From: Sphingobacterium sp. UT-1RO-CII-1
GTDB taxonomy: Bacteria > Bacteroidota > Bacteroidia > Sphingobacteriales > Sphingobacteriaceae
Assembly: GCF_026711005.1 (NCBI RefSeq)
Contig: NZ_JAPPVJ010000001.1
Span: 372,001 to 436,000 of the forward strand
Reading direction: 5' to 3'
DNA: 64,000 bases
A program made the position numbers and the translations under genes. Shown here one piece after another: positions 51,148 through 61,606 of the stretch; position 1 is the stretch's first letter; every line of letters starts with the position of its first letter. The notes beneath the pieces were generated by a model. That model ran no database searches. It was given only the letters and a program-made list of their open reading frames with translations, and was not told the DNA's origin.

Positions 51148-51987
51148 TTATCTTTTTTTATATGATTTCAAAACTTCTTCTATACTATTTCCCGACACAT
51201 CTCTCCCTGCATCTGTAGGTGGAAGTGTTATATATTGTGACAAAACATGTCTTAAGATAAAAGACTCGCTATCATCTGAACATTTTTCATACGATTCAGA
51301 TAAAATACCAACAGCCCGATCAGGTAAAAACTTTGCTGCTAAAAGCCAAAGTATGGGATGTATTTCTCTTTTTGCTGAATAACGTTCATAAATATAATCT
51401 ACAACCGACTCTGCCAACGTTTGATTGTTACGCTCGAAAAGGCCATATATATTTAAAATATTTTTACCTGTGAAAAAAGCTTTTAAAACCAATTGATTCC
51501 AAGAACTTTCATCTAAGTACAAATAAGGATATTTATTATTTTCAATAACAGCCTCCTGTACCAAGCCGATATTACTACGTATACCTTCCTGGCAGCGCCC
51601 GATCCAATTTTCAGGGTATTTTAAAATAGGTAACGAGGAATATAACGCAGCCAATTCATGCATATCTGAATAGGAAAACAGATTATCAATGAATTTGACA
51701 TATTCCTTTTCTTCATCTTCAATTAAACTAATTAACCATACACGAATTAACTGTACAGCACTCCAATTTTCAATAATTAAACTTTCAGTTTTTGTACTTT
51801 CCGTTTGAGGTTTGGAAATTACAGCCGTCTGAATAGCAGAAGACATTTTACGATTTAACGTTGAAAAAATTCGTATAAAACTTTTTTTATACGAATTTTT
51901 TATTTCCCGCTCACAATCATTTAAGTAGTTCTGATCATCATTGGACAATAAGTGAGAAATAGGGTCTAGTAATTTGCAATTAGGCAT
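51148..51987 (-). CDS. eboA: EboA domain-containing protein
   Basis: A 279-residue, all-helical, soluble protein with no known fold motif of its own. The C-terminal half carries the conserved EboA stretch WNQLVLKAFFTGKNILNIYGLFERNNQTLAESVVDYIYERYSAKREIHPILWLLAAKFLP, together with its position at the head of eboBCDEF. The N-terminal 70 residues are charged and less conserved. Its role is unknown; it may be a scaffold for the pathway. A candidate promoter lies in the 47-base gap just upstream. Confidence 0.78.
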   Translation of the reverse strand: MPNCKLLDPISHLLSNDDQNYLNDCEREIKNSYKKSFIRIFSTLNRKMSSAIQTAVISKPQTESTKTESLIIENWSAVQLIRVWLISLIEDEEKEYVKFIDNLFSYSDMHELAALYSSLPILKYPENWIGRCQEGIRSNIGLVQEAVIENNKYPYLYLDESSWNQLVLKAFFTGKNILNIYGLFERNNQTLAESVVDYIYERYSAKREIHPILWLLAAKFLPDRAVGILSESYEKCSDDSESFILRHVLSQYITLPPTDAGRDVSGNSIEEVLKSYKKR

Positions 51988-52003
51988 CTTATTCTTTTGA
52001 ACC

Positions 52004-52034
52004 CAATTATACCATTTTTAAGATTTATTTCAAA
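52004..52034 (-). promoter_or_regulatory. Candidate internal promoter of the ebo genes
   Basis: Minus strand: TTTG (52034-52031), exactly 19 bases, TATAATTG (52011-52004), seven of eight -7 positions. It lies directly between the DUF1080 stop and the eboA ATG, 16 bases before that ATG. Confidence 0.45.
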
Positions 52035-52811
52035 TTATTTATCGTATTTTTTGATCATTAGGTTTTTATATTCAACTTTCATCGGAGGCCCTACGTGCAC
52101 TTGTATCCCGATCAAACCACTCAGCTTTCTATTTTCTGTATCATTATCCAACACTTCACTCATCAGCACGTCATTAATGTAATGCTGCAACCTATTCCCC
52201 TGAGCTACAATACGTATAGTATTCCAATCTTCACTTTTTATCGTATTTTTAAGGTCGGCTTGGTCACCCAATGAATCAACAATCTTTACATTTGACCATG
52301 CATTATTCTCTGATGCAGCCTTTTCACCTTCTTCCAACTCAGGAATTTCTACACTCTGCCCTCTGTAAGCTAACGTAGTTCGTTTACGCTCCTCATAATT
52401 TTGTCCGGTGTAATTATTTTGTCCGTCAATATCCGCTTGATAGCCCTTCAGAGCAAAAGGGACCGCATCATAACGCTCGCTTCTGTAGTTTATACCGCTA
52501 TTACCGTTTGCAGATATACGAAATGAACCTTTTAATTCAAAGTCAGCCGGTTCTCCTCCTTCCCATATAACAAAGCTGTTACTTGTTAGAGGTTCATCCT
52601 CTTCTCTAATCTGCCCTGTTAATATACCGTCTTTAACATCCCATATTTTCTCATCACCTTTCCAACCCTGTAGACTATTTTTATCTAACATTTCCACAAA
52701 CCCATCCCCATTATCAGAGTTAGTTTCCGACTTTACACTGGAGTTAGAGCAACTAGCAAAACCAACTGCAAGTAGCAAACACAAGCTACTATATTTTATA
52801 TTCAACCTCAT
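52035..52811 (-). CDS. DUF1080 lipoprotein (3-keto-disaccharide hydrolase family)
   Basis: A 258-residue lipoprotein (lipobox GFASC, Cys21) with a concanavalin-like beta sandwich, DUF1080: FVEMLDKNSLQGWKGDEKIWDVKDGILTG, FELKGSFRISANGNSGINYRSE, WNTIRIVAQGNRLQHYINDVLMSEV and SGLIGIQVHVGPPMKVEYKNLMIKK. Members hydrolyse or bind 3-keto-glycosides and often accompany Gfo/Idh/MocA oxidoreductases, as here (19 bases upstream). It would act in the periplasm or at the outer membrane. The strand order is complete. Confidence 0.85.
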   Translation of the reverse strand: MRLNIKYSSLCLLLAVGFASCSNSSVKSETNSDNGDGFVEMLDKNSLQGWKGDEKIWDVKDGILTGQIREEDEPLTSNSFVIWEGGEPADFELKGSFRISANGNSGINYRSERYDAVPFALKGYQADIDGQNNYTGQNYEERKRTTLAYRGQSVEIPELEEGEKAASENNAWSNVKIVDSLGDQADLKNTIKSEDWNTIRIVAQGNRLQHYINDVLMSEVLDNDTENRKLSGLIGIQVHVGPPMKVEYKNLMIKKYDK

Positions 52812-52830
52812 GCTTTAGAATTTACCTTGT

Positions 52831-53988
52831 TTATTTATTCCACTCTACACCTGTATCTTCCCACTTTTTATTTGCGGCAGAAGTTAAGACAGCTTCACAA
52901 ACTTTCTGCGTTTCGTAAGCTTCTTTAAAGGTAGGTGAACAATCTGTATTGTTTTCTAAACTGCTTAAGAAATCTGCCACCTGATGAACAAAAGAGTGTT
53001 CATACCCTAAGGAAAGTCCCGGCACCCACCATTTATCCATATAGGGCTGATCTCCGTCGGTCACATGTATAGAACGCCATCCTCTGACTTGAGAATCATC
53101 CGAATTATCAAAGTACTCCAAACGGTTCATGTCGTGTAAGTCCCAGCGTAAGGATGCTTTCTCGCCATTAATTTCAAAAGTAAACATTGCTTTATGCCCG
53201 CGCGCATATCGAGTAGATTCAAATAAACCTAAAGAACCGTTGTCAAAATGACAATGAAAAATACAGGCATCATCAATCTTTACATCTTCCAGTTTTCCGG
53301 ACTCTTCGTGTACACGCTGTTTTACAAAAGTTTCGGTCACAGCGGAGACATCATCAATACCTCCGTTTAACCACATGGCTAGGTCTATACAGTGCGCCAA
53401 TAAATCTCCCGTAACACCAGAGCCTGCCGCCTCTGCATCCATGCGCCAAAATGCCCTTCCTCCTTGTGGTAAATTTTCGTTGATTGTCCAATCCTGTAAA
53501 AAATTTGTACGATAGTGAAACACTTTGCCTAATTTTCCGCTATCCACTATTTTTTTAGCTAGCGTTACTGCTGGCAACCTACGGTAGTTATACCATACTG
53601 TGTTTTTTACATTGTACTTTTCCACCGCTTCGACCATTGATTTTCCTTCTTCCAAAGTCCGTGACAATGGTTTTTCACAAAGCACCATTTTTCCTGCGGC
53701 GGCGGCAGCTACGGCAATCTCATGGTGCATATTATTTGGCGTACAGATATCCACCGCATCTATATCTTCTCGATTAATTAATGCTTTCCAATCTGTTTCA
53801 TAAGATTCATACCCCCACTGTTCTGCGAAAGCCTTCACTTTATCCTCACTCCGCGAACAAACGGCTTTTAAAACAGGCGTATAAGCAAGATCAGGAAAAA
53901 AATTAGCTACTCTTTTATAACCATTAGAATGTGTTCTTCCCATAAAGCCACACCCTATTAACCCTATTCTTAATTCTTTCTTTTTCAT
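52831..53988 (-). CDS. Gfo/Idh/MocA family oxidoreductase
   Basis: A 385-residue NAD(P)-dependent dehydrogenase. N-terminal Rossmann motif GLIGCGFMG (about 8-16), catalytic CEKPLSRT (about 107-114, Lys), and a C-terminal alpha/beta domain with [21 protein letters not shown] and [15 protein letters not shown], with His and Asp in the usual active-site places. No signal peptide is present, so it is cytoplasmic. Enzymes of this group oxidise C3 of glucosides or inositols. The TIM-barrel gene upstream and the DUF1080 gene downstream point to 3-keto-sugar chemistry. Confidence 0.88.
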   Translation of the reverse strand: MKKKELRIGLIGCGFMGRTHSNGYKRVANFFPDLAYTPVLKAVCSRSEDKVKAFAEQWGYESYETDWKALINREDIDAVDICTPNNMHHEIAVAAAAAGKMVLCEKPLSRTLEEGKSMVEAVEKYNVKNTVWYNYRRLPAVTLAKKIVDSGKLGKVFHYRTNFLQDWTINENLPQGGRAFWRMDAEAAGSGVTGDLLAHCIDLAMWLNGGIDDVSAVTETFVKQRVHEESGKLEDVKIDDACIFHCHFDNGSLGLFESTRYARGHKAMFTFEINGEKASLRWDLHDMNRLEYFDNSDDSQVRGWRSIHVTDGDQPYMDKWWVPGLSLGYEHSFVHQVADFLSSLENNTDCSPTFKEAYETQKVCEAVLTSAANKKWEDTGVEWNK

Positions 53989-54013
53989 GTATTATTTATT
54001 TTATCTACACTTC

Positions 54014-55048
54014 TTATTTCCATCCATGTGCTTCCCGAACCGCTATCATCGTTTCTAAGATAGAGTTCCACGTTTCCTGACGGTGCATGACCTCATTAGG
54101 GAACATACAGCCATCCCAACATATGTGATTAAAAGCTTTATTTAGCTCTCCTTTTTCGTTACGCATCCAAAAGCCAGCATCCCTGACTATGTCTAACTTA
54201 CCATTCGGATCAGTAGGAAGGCAATGTCTTCCTGTTTTATCGTGAGAGCCAGATCCGAATACTGTGCCGTCATTCTGCGCCACATGAAAATCTATGGTCC
54301 ATGGACGCAATTTTTCGGTCAGAAACCGTAATCCACGCTCTAGCTCCTCTCTATCATCCCACAGAAAGTCTTCTTTCAAAATCCGATGTTCAGGGCAGTT
54401 ATAACCAAGTAAATATAAAAAGCTATGGGACATATCTGCCTGAAAACCTATATTCTCCCGATCGACCTGCTCTAGGGTATCCAACATATTTTTCCAACTA
54501 TGCATACCTCCCCAACATATTTCCCCTTCTGTAGCTAGGCGTTCTCCATAATCTGCCGCCACATCACAAGCTCTTCTAAATGTTTCGGCAATTAATTTTG
54601 TATTGGCTACAGGATCTTTCGCCCACTCTTCAACACCTGTAGAAGAGTCTATACGGATCACATTACTTGTCCGAATACCTTGTTTTCTTAATTTATATCC
54701 CAGCTCACATGCTCTTTTCACAATATCGACAAAGCGATTTCGCTCATCGGCAGTTCCCATTGCTGAGCCTCCGTCCGGTGCCCAAATAGGAGCGACAAGC
54801 GTACCAATATCGAGGCCATAACCTCCTACTTTATCAACAATAGCACTTACATTATCATCTGAAGCATCGAGCTTAACATGCGCTTCAAATAAGCCTAGAT
54901 CAACACCGTCAAATTTAACCCCATTCACTTCTGCTGCTGCCGTTTTTTCTAATAGTTCATCTAAAGAAATGATGGGTTCTTCTCCGCCTTTACCTACAAT
55001 CCCGGGCCAAGTTGCATTATGCAATTTTGGATAATTAACTTTACTCAT
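54014..55048 (-). CDS. TIM-barrel sugar phosphate isomerase/epimerase
   Basis: A 344-residue AP endonuclease family 2/xylose isomerase-like protein. Candidate metal ligands lie in the typical positions: [13 protein letters not shown] (Glu, about 178), [13 protein letters not shown] (Asp, His), [23 protein letters not shown] (His cluster) and [13 protein letters not shown]. It would interconvert keto-sugar epimers. It lies 11 bases downstream of the cupin gene and 25 upstream of the oxidoreductase gene, making a processing cassette with them. Confidence 0.85.
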   Translation of the reverse strand: MSKVNYPKLHNATWPGIVGKGGEEPIISLDELLEKTAAAEVNGVKFDGVDLGLFEAHVKLDASDDNVSAIVDKVGGYGLDIGTLVAPIWAPDGGSAMGTADERNRFVDIVKRACELGYKLRKQGIRTSNVIRIDSSTGVEEWAKDPVANTKLIAETFRRACDVAADYGERLATEGEICWGGMHSWKNMLDTLEQVDRENIGFQADMSHSFLYLLGYNCPEHRILKEDFLWDDREELERGLRFLTEKLRPWTIDFHVAQNDGTVFGSGSHDKTGRHCLPTDPNGKLDIVRDAGFWMRNEKGELNKAFNHICWDGCMFPNEVMHRQETWNSILETMIAVREAHGWK

Positions 55049-55059
55049 AATCTTGTTAT

Positions 55060-56286
55060 TTAATTACTTCCTACTAGTTTTTCAATATCTAAATCAGGAT
55101 TTTCAGGTCCAAAATGTTTTAGCATTACAATAGGATCTGTTGTAGAATGATTTTCGATTACTACGCCTCGTAAAGCAGCTTCTTCTGACACAAAATATTC
55201 ATCATGTGTTAGTTGTCCATACCTAATTAATGAGGGCGTTTCTATTGTCCAATCATTTAATTTACCATACCCCTGCATCATGATTAAACCATAACTGGCC
55301 GCATCTTTTATCACAACCTTTTGCCCCGGTAGCACCGTTAATTCTTTTGCACTAAATGCTGTCGATTTATAGCATATCCACTTTTCGTTGTATCCCTGCG
55401 CTTCCATTTCTGCAACTTCTTTAACGGGAATTGGTTGCATAAATCTTTTTTTCATCTGATCTGGATCAACATTAAGCTCCCACTCGATAACGTCCATCAG
55501 TGCATCATAATTACCATGATCCTCTTTCGGTGTCCCTTTCCACAACAACTCTTCGGGTATCACGGCTTCATTTACCAAAGATTGATACATGGCAAAAACA
55601 TCGGATGCCTTCTGTGGCTCATAAGTACATAGACTTCCTGGGGCATGTAAGATCCCTGGAGGAACATCCCAGCCTGTTCCTGGCTCTAATCGATAGGCTT
55701 GCGAATAATTAGTTATTTTATTATCACCTTTACTAAAATTTTTCAAACATTCTTTTATCTCCTCTTTTGTAGTCCCTGGTGCTATTCCCATAAATGTATA
55801 AGGGAAATCTCCACCATGATTATTCAGTTGAGGAGGGAAATAATATGCTTCGGGTTTACCTTTCTGCCCCACAAGCGCTGCTTTATCATCCGTATGATGA
55901 ATATGGTGTGGCAACGGCCCCATATTATCAAAAAACTTCGAATACATTGGCCAACTTTTGTACTCGTTCCACAAGCGATCACCAATCAGGCGGCCTTTTA
56001 AATTATTGACAAAATCTTTAAAAAGAATTCGCTCCTCTTTCCCTCCTTCTTCATAAACCACAAAGCTTAAACCTTCAAATTCTCCTGTTAACGGACCGTT
56101 CTCTGCAGGTGTTGTTGATGATAACCAACGTTCATCAATCCCCCCACGCTCACCTCCTAATATGTAGTAGTCGTCTGGATGTAATTTTATTCTTCTCCCA
56201 GGGACACAGAATGATCTGGGCACCCAATTCGGCGCCAGTCTTAATACACCTTTTCCTTGTTCAAAAGCTTTCTCAATATTTTTCAT
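55060..56286 (-). CDS. Cupin-type sugar isomerase-like protein (class I mannose-6-phosphate isomerase-like)
   Basis: A 408-residue soluble protein. The middle has a cupin metal site pattern: [27 protein letters not shown] (clustered His, then Glu) and [20 protein letters not shown], similar to class I phosphomannose isomerases. A second, emptier cupin-like region follows ([24 protein letters not shown]). This subgroup travels with Gfo/Idh and TIM-barrel genes in Bacteroidota. The substrate is probably an aldose/ketose pair or a keto sugar, not necessarily a phosphate. Identification to fold level only. Confidence 0.65.
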   Translation of the reverse strand: MKNIEKAFEQGKGVLRLAPNWVPRSFCVPGRRIKLHPDDYYILGGERGGIDERWLSSTTPAENGPLTGEFEGLSFVVYEEGGKEERILFKDFVNNLKGRLIGDRLWNEYKSWPMYSKFFDNMGPLPHHIHHTDDKAALVGQKGKPEAYYFPPQLNNHGGDFPYTFMGIAPGTTKEEIKECLKNFSKGDNKITNYSQAYRLEPGTGWDVPPGILHAPGSLCTYEPQKASDVFAMYQSLVNEAVIPEELLWKGTPKEDHGNYDALMDVIEWELNVDPDQMKKRFMQPIPVKEVAEMEAQGYNEKWICYKSTAFSAKELTVLPGQKVVIKDAASYGLIMMQGYGKLNDWTIETPSLIRYGQLTHDEYFVSEEAALRGVVIENHSTTDPIVMLKHFGPENPDLDIEKLVGSN

Positions 56287-56304
56287 TTTATATTAAATTT
56301 TATT

Positions 56305-57375
56305 TCACAAATCACTTCTATCAATAAATTTTTCAATTGATTCCTTATCATTCAGGATATCTAAAGTTAAGTTGTACGTCCTACGTTCCTGCGGTTTCAA
56401 TAAAATCAATTCTCCTTGCGCTCTTGTTTCTTTCTGTCCTAGCGGAGGGTTCGTCCCAGGTTCAAGTCCGACCACATACTCTCCACTTCCCCAGTGCTGC
56501 CAATTGGTTAACCACGGCAACTGTTCTTTTTTGAAGCTTAATGCCAACGCAAGACCGATTTTTTCATTATAAATACCACAGGCGCAATCTCCATGAGTAT
56601 CTGCTTCTATATTTATAAATGCGGCTTCCTCTCCGTTTCCTCGATGCTCATCTATAGGCTCTTGGCACAACTTAAAAGGATAATCTGTTTTAAATATTTT
56701 ATTAGCGTCTCCTTTTTCCCTAGCCTCCCAATCACCTTTCCATAGCAACTGCGCACCGGCATCAACCAAAGGCCAGCCCAAATTAAAATGATATAAAAGC
56801 ATATGAGGGGCTTCCACATTGCCTATGTTCAAGACCTCATCTTCAATAAGTATCTTCGGTTCTCCTAAATAACAGCGAATTGTACGTTTAAGCTGCAGCT
56901 GTACACCTAAGGGATGTCCCTGTTTCATGATCCCCGTGATGAACATTTCTCGATCATCATCTAACAGATTGGGCTGTTTGATTTGAATAATTTCGGCAGC
57001 TGTATTACTGATTTGATCATGTAACCCTCTTTTCCCATAGCTATCTTCTTCCGGTCCCCCCACATGTGTAAGCCCGCAAGTAACTAAGAGGCCGCCTCCA
57101 AAAGTCCGCAGCCAATCGGCATCCCGATCAGAAAAAGGTTGGGGGCTATTAACCCCCAAATGGCTGATCCAACTTAAGTTGTATTGATTGAAACTCGCTT
57201 CTGCAATATCCATAGCTCGATCTAGGACTACTTTAAACCGCACTCCACATCCTGTATTTATCCAAGCTATACGTACCCCACGCCCTGCACCATTATCTAA
57301 AACGGAGGTTTCAATCCCACCTACTTGAGCTATATTAGAAACTTTGTTTACCCAACTATTATCTAAAATATGCAA
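56305..57375 (-). CDS. DUF4432 family protein (aldose 1-epimerase-like)
   Basis: A 356-residue protein of the galactose mutarotase-like beta supersandwich, DUF4432 type: GRGVRIAWINTGCGVRFKVVLDRAMDIAEASF, FGGGLLVTCGLTHVGGPEEDSYGKRGLHDQISN (with His for the sugar C1), LLYHFNLGWPLVDAGA and VVGLEPGTNPPLGQ (with the catalytic-type Glu). It likely equilibrates anomers or a keto-sugar lactone. No signal peptide. It lies 11 bases after the cytochrome-containing gene. Confidence 0.82.
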   Translation of the reverse strand: MHILDNSWVNKVSNIAQVGGIETSVLDNGAGRGVRIAWINTGCGVRFKVVLDRAMDIAEASFNQYNLSWISHLGVNSPQPFSDRDADWLRTFGGGLLVTCGLTHVGGPEEDSYGKRGLHDQISNTAAEIIQIKQPNLLDDDREMFITGIMKQGHPLGVQLQLKRTIRCYLGEPKILIEDEVLNIGNVEAPHMLLYHFNLGWPLVDAGAQLLWKGDWEAREKGDANKIFKTDYPFKLCQEPIDEHRGNGEEAAFINIEADTHGDCACGIYNEKIGLALALSFKKEQLPWLTNWQHWGSGEYVVGLEPGTNPPLGQKETRAQGELILLKPQERRTYNLTLDILNDKESIEKFIDRSDL

Positions 57376-57386
57376 AACGATCAGCT

Positions 57387-60056
57387 TTATTTCTTTTGAT
57401 ATAATTCGTGATTTTCATTTGCTCCCGACATGAGATAAGCCATAATATTTTTAAGCTCATCCGCATTCAACATGTTCAAAGAACCTGGAGGCATAATTGA
57501 AACTTCGGAAACTTTGATATCCACTACCTGATTTTTCTTTACATCCCGCGTCACCTGTGGAGCATATGGGTTTTGTGATATGATATAATTTTTATCATTT
57601 TCTCCCATTAAGCGGCCCAACACAGAGGTACCATCTTTTAGGTGAAACACTTTCGATTCATACTGGTCGGAAATCACTTTATTAGGTTCTATTATTGCTT
57701 CCAACATATCTTTTGTTGAGAATCGTGTTCCTAGCTGTGTTAAATCAGGCCCTACCGATCCGCCCTCTCCTTTCATCGTATGGCACGAACCACACTTGAC
57801 AGCAATAAACAACTCCCGGCCTCTTTTAAAATCACGCTCACCACTATTTTCATTAATAACTTTTAAAGCAGAGTCGATTTCCCATTTCTGACCGGGCCCT
57901 TTAGGTCCTTCAACTTTTTCCGCTAATCGGTTTCCACTTTGGCCAATCAGCGAATCTCCTGACAATTTATTAAAATAGGCAAACTGATCCTTAGGAACGT
58001 GCTGTAAAGCCATTTTTCGGGCTTTATCGATAAAACCGATGTAACTATTTCCGCCTTTATAGCCAAATGCTGTATGGTACCATTTAAAATATTCATCTTG
58101 ATTTTGTTTTGTCCAACCTGTTTCGGCAGCACTTAACATAGTGGCAAGATAAATCTGCTGGGCAGGCGGAATATTTGCTAGCATATCTGCTATATCTAAG
58201 CCATACTGCGGGTTACGTAAAATAAGATCGGCCGAATTCATAAAGTTGTCCACATCTTTTTCATTGTCCTTCAAAGTAGGAAGTGCCGCTACAACTTTTG
58301 ATACTATAGCATCATCATCAATACTTACGAGCACTTTTACCAACTCTCGATCTAATAGATTATCATTTGAAGGATATTTTGCACTCAATTGCTGACTTAT
58401 CAGGTTTTTGGTTTCCGCATCAGGTTTACCCATTCTAAAAATAGCTACTTCATAAACCCTCAACAGATCTTGTAATGCCTCTTTAGATAAATCATTGACA
58501 ACAATATCTTTTGTCAGTTTAGTTAATATCTGCTCTTTAAAGCTTTCTCCTCCTGCTCTTACCAAAGCAAGTGCAGCTCCTGTCAACTTTGTAACATCTT
58601 TTTCGGCAAACACTAAATCTTTCCACGAATCCACAGGTTGATGCTCTATAGCAATACGGGCGGCATATCTAATAAAGCGATCCTTATGACCTAAATAATC
58701 CCACATCTTCTCGGCTGTACCGGGTGCTGATGCCACATGATACTGCTCAATCTCTCTTCGCAATTTAATATCATCGGATACTTTACTTTTATTGGTTTTA
58801 GATTTTTTCGCTATCTTCTGATGGTCTTTGTGATATACCCTGTACAAATCTGATTCTAAGCGGCGTCCACCAGTTAAGAAATATAAAGCTCCGTCATGTC
58901 CAATCTCTCCGTCTGTCAGTGGCAAAGGCGCTCCTGAAAGAAATTCCTCAGCTTTAGCAGAATAAGTAGCTCCTTCAGGAGTGAGCTTAATAGAGTATAT
59001 AATACCAAAACTCCAGTCAAATGCTAATAAACTATTTCGGAAGTTATCGGGAAAATTTGCACTACCGGCGTAAAGTAAATTGGTTGGAGAGCCTTGTCCA
59101 ATATTTAATGTTGCCGGTAAATTATCTAAATAACTTGGGCTCCATTTAGCATTACCCGTTCTCCAGCCAAACTCACTTCCACTGGTCACATGACATATTC
59201 TAGTAGGGCGGTACCAAGGCAATCCAAAATCCCACTCCATATCTGCGTCATAAGTAAATAGCTCACCATCATCGTTAAATGCTATATCATAGGGGTTACG
59301 GTAGCCCGCACTGACCAGCTCCCATTTGCTACCTTCTGCATCTGTCTTTGCTATCCATCCTCCCGGTTCCAGACGGTCAGTTGCATGTCCTTGCGGATCT
59401 AAAATATGCGGGAACAAATTATCACGCTTCCAGGTAGGAGGCAAACGATAGGCATCCATTTTTGGCAGATCCGTATGGTTACCTGCCACAATGTAAACTG
59501 AAGAGTCTGGTCCTAAAACTATACTATGAGGACCATGCTCACCGCCGCCTTTCAAAGGCAGCATTTTAGTCATTTTATCTAGTTTATCATCATTATCCAG
59601 GTCCTGTAAACGGTAAAGCCCAGCTTCTAGTTCGCTACCGGGGCTTTCCGCTACCATCATATATAAACTATTATATGCCCACAACAAACCATGCGCATAA
59701 CCTATTTTAGGTTTTTCTCCGCCCTCTTCTTTACTAGGAAGCTCAAGCTTTTCTACCTTCAGTTTAACTGTTGTATCAGAGCCAATAGGAGGAAGTTCTA
59801 TACGAAACAATCCGCCATACTGGTCAGAAGTAATCATACGTCCTTTATCATCAAAGGTCATTGCAACCCAAGAGCCTTCTTCATTATCGGAAGGACTATA
59901 AAGATGTTCGGCTACAAAACCATCCGGCAATACTATTTTCGCCGTTTTTGGATTTAAATCTTTGGGTTCCGTTTCTTTACTCTGATTACAACTACTCACA
60001 AGCAGAAGTAGAAACAAAGAGCATAGCATACCCACTGTGTTGTTTGTTTTGATCAT
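57387..60056 (-). CDS. Beta-propeller/HEAT/cytochrome c lipoprotein (PVC-type CxxCH family)
   Basis: An 889-residue lipoprotein (lipobox VSSC, Cys23). In order: a quinoprotein-like beta-propeller (about 40-410: DGFVAEHLYSPSDNEEG, GLYRLQDLDNDDKLD, GYRNPYDIAFNDDGELF), a HEAT-repeat helical part (about 430-700), and a C-terminal cytochrome c domain with heme motif Cys755-x-x-Cys758-His759 (VKCGSCHTMKGEGG) and GPDLTQLGTRFSTKDMLEAIIEPNKVISDQYE. This is the Planctomycete-type fused family, also seen in Bacteroidota. It could oxidise a sugar or alcohol in the periplasm and pass electrons on. It is the third gene of the uptake locus. Confidence 0.85.
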   Translation of the reverse strand: MIKTNNTVGMLCSLFLLLLVSSCNQSKETEPKDLNPKTAKIVLPDGFVAEHLYSPSDNEEGSWVAMTFDDKGRMITSDQYGGLFRIELPPIGSDTTVKLKVEKLELPSKEEGGEKPKIGYAHGLLWAYNSLYMMVAESPGSELEAGLYRLQDLDNDDKLDKMTKMLPLKGGGEHGPHSIVLGPDSSVYIVAGNHTDLPKMDAYRLPPTWKRDNLFPHILDPQGHATDRLEPGGWIAKTDAEGSKWELVSAGYRNPYDIAFNDDGELFTYDADMEWDFGLPWYRPTRICHVTSGSEFGWRTGNAKWSPSYLDNLPATLNIGQGSPTNLLYAGSANFPDNFRNSLLAFDWSFGIIYSIKLTPEGATYSAKAEEFLSGAPLPLTDGEIGHDGALYFLTGGRRLESDLYRVYHKDHQKIAKKSKTNKSKVSDDIKLRREIEQYHVASAPGTAEKMWDYLGHKDRFIRYAARIAIEHQPVDSWKDLVFAEKDVTKLTGAALALVRAGGESFKEQILTKLTKDIVVNDLSKEALQDLLRVYEVAIFRMGKPDAETKNLISQQLSAKYPSNDNLLDRELVKVLVSIDDDAIVSKVVAALPTLKDNEKDVDNFMNSADLILRNPQYGLDIADMLANIPPAQQIYLATMLSAAETGWTKQNQDEYFKWYHTAFGYKGGNSYIGFIDKARKMALQHVPKDQFAYFNKLSGDSLIGQSGNRLAEKVEGPKGPGQKWEIDSALKVINENSGERDFKRGRELFIAVKCGSCHTMKGEGGSVGPDLTQLGTRFSTKDMLEAIIEPNKVISDQYESKVFHLKDGTSVLGRLMGENDKNYIISQNPYAPQVTRDVKKNQVVDIKVSEVSIMPPGSLNMLNADELKNIMAYLMSGANENHELYQKK

Positions 60057-60107
60057 TACGGTTTATATTGATATATAATATATAAATCTACTGTTTTTTT
60101 TATTTAT

Positions 60108-61595
60108 TTACCAGCCTTGATTTTGACTTATACCATTGAGCCTAACCTCTCTCTCGGGGATTGGGAACAACAATTTATGTTTCTGTATATTATAAGAAGC
60201 CTCACTTAATCTAGACAATCTTTTTTTCTCTTCTACACCATGTTTTTTCATTACCTCTTCTGCAGTTCCTGTACGTAGCAACTGATACCACCTATGATTT
60301 TCAAATGCAACCTCCACTCTTTGCTCATGTGCAATAGCCTTGGTTAAGTCTTCTTTAGACAGACCAGATAAAGGTTTTAAACCAGCTCTTTGTCTAACAG
60401 CATTTAAGTGTGGGTAAGGATCTCCTTCTCCTGACTCCTGCAACGATTCCGCTAGCATTAATAGGACATGGGCATAGCGGTATACCGGCCAATTCTCATT
60501 TGAACGCCCATCTTCTAGGTATGGGGCATGATAGAATTTTTTGATAAAAGGCATTTTATAACCGAATGCCTGTGCTTCCTGATAGTTTTTGCTGGACTCA
60601 TGGTCATACAATGCGATTGACTTATCTCTACGCAAATCATCAGTCTCATAGGCATTATAAATACTTAGAGTAGGTATATTAGTACTTCCTAGCGTTCCTG
60701 GGAAACCCACCAGATCCATCTTTGCGTCCCTAGGTCCGAACATAAAAATAAAGTTACTATTCTCTCCTTCAATGGAGTGATCATACTGTACTTCAAATAT
60801 CGACTCTTTATTATTTTTTGCTAAGGGGCTAAAACAATCTGCATAATCATTAACTAAAGTATAGCCTAATTTGGTCACTTCTTGAAATGCTTTAACGGCC
60901 AAAGAATATTCTTTGCGCGTAAGATGCACTTCACCCAACAATGTATATGCTGCACCTTTTGTTACGCGCCCCACATCATTTTTTCCATAGCCTTCTGTTC
61001 CCGGTAAAGTTTGTGCAGCAAACGTGACATCTGTTATAATTAAATCGTAAACTTCATCAATACTCGCTTTTTTATAAGTAAAGGTCGCCGTAGGCTCTGT
61101 AATCTCTGTCACGTGAAAAGGCACTTCACCAAAAAGCCGTACCAAATGAAAATATTGGGTAGCCCTTATAAATTTAACCTCTGCTATATAACGATTTTTT
61201 AACGCTTCATCAGCAAACTGTACTCCTTCTATTCGGGTTAAGACAACGTTTGCTTGTTGTATAGTATTATACATATTACTCCAAGCATTATTCACATAAT
61301 TGTTGCTCGCCGTAATCAAAAATTCATCGATCTCTTCACGTTGCTGGGCACCCCGGTCAGCTTCAGCATACTGATAGGTTGTATTATCTGCCCTCATCTC
61401 TGTCAAAGCCCAAAAATCACTGGTATACAGACCTTGTAAACGGCCATATACCCCATTCACCGCACGCAACATCTGCTCTTCATTTTCGTAATAATTATTA
61501 TCACTCGAGAATGAATGAGGCTTTACATCGAGCATATGATTACATGCTGAAAATGCCAATGCCCCTCCTAAAGCCAATATATATATTAGTCTCAT
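60108..61595 (-). CDS. SusD/RagB-family outer-membrane nutrient-binding lipoprotein
   Basis: A 495-residue lipoprotein (lipobox FSAC, Cys18) with TPR-like helices and the family blocks FSSDNNYYENEEQMLRAVNGVYG, ALTEMRADNT, EVKFIRATQYFHLVRLFGEVP, RVTKGAAYTLLGEVHLTRKEY, and VYRYAHVLLMLAESLQESGEG with NAVRQRAGLKPL, FENHRWYQLLRTG and LFPIPEREVRLN near the C-terminus. It forms a lid on the SusC channel 11 bases upstream and captures a carbohydrate or other small molecule. The pair marks this as a nutrient uptake locus. Confidence 0.92.
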   Translation of the reverse strand: MRLIYILALGGALAFSACNHMLDVKPHSFSSDNNYYENEEQMLRAVNGVYGRLQGLYTSDFWALTEMRADNTTYQYAEADRGAQQREEIDEFLITASNNYVNNAWSNMYNTIQQANVVLTRIEGVQFADEALKNRYIAEVKFIRATQYFHLVRLFGEVPFHVTEITEPTATFTYKKASIDEVYDLIITDVTFAAQTLPGTEGYGKNDVGRVTKGAAYTLLGEVHLTRKEYSLAVKAFQEVTKLGYTLVNDYADCFSPLAKNNKESIFEVQYDHSIEGENSNFIFMFGPRDAKMDLVGFPGTLGSTNIPTLSIYNAYETDDLRRDKSIALYDHESSKNYQEAQAFGYKMPFIKKFYHAPYLEDGRSNENWPVYRYAHVLLMLAESLQESGEGDPYPHLNAVRQRAGLKPLSGLSKEDLTKAIAHEQRVEVAFENHRWYQLLRTGTAEEVMKKHGVEEKKRLSRLSEASYNIQKHKLLFPIPEREVRLNGISQNQGW

Positions 61596-61606
61596 AGTCT
61601 TATTTT

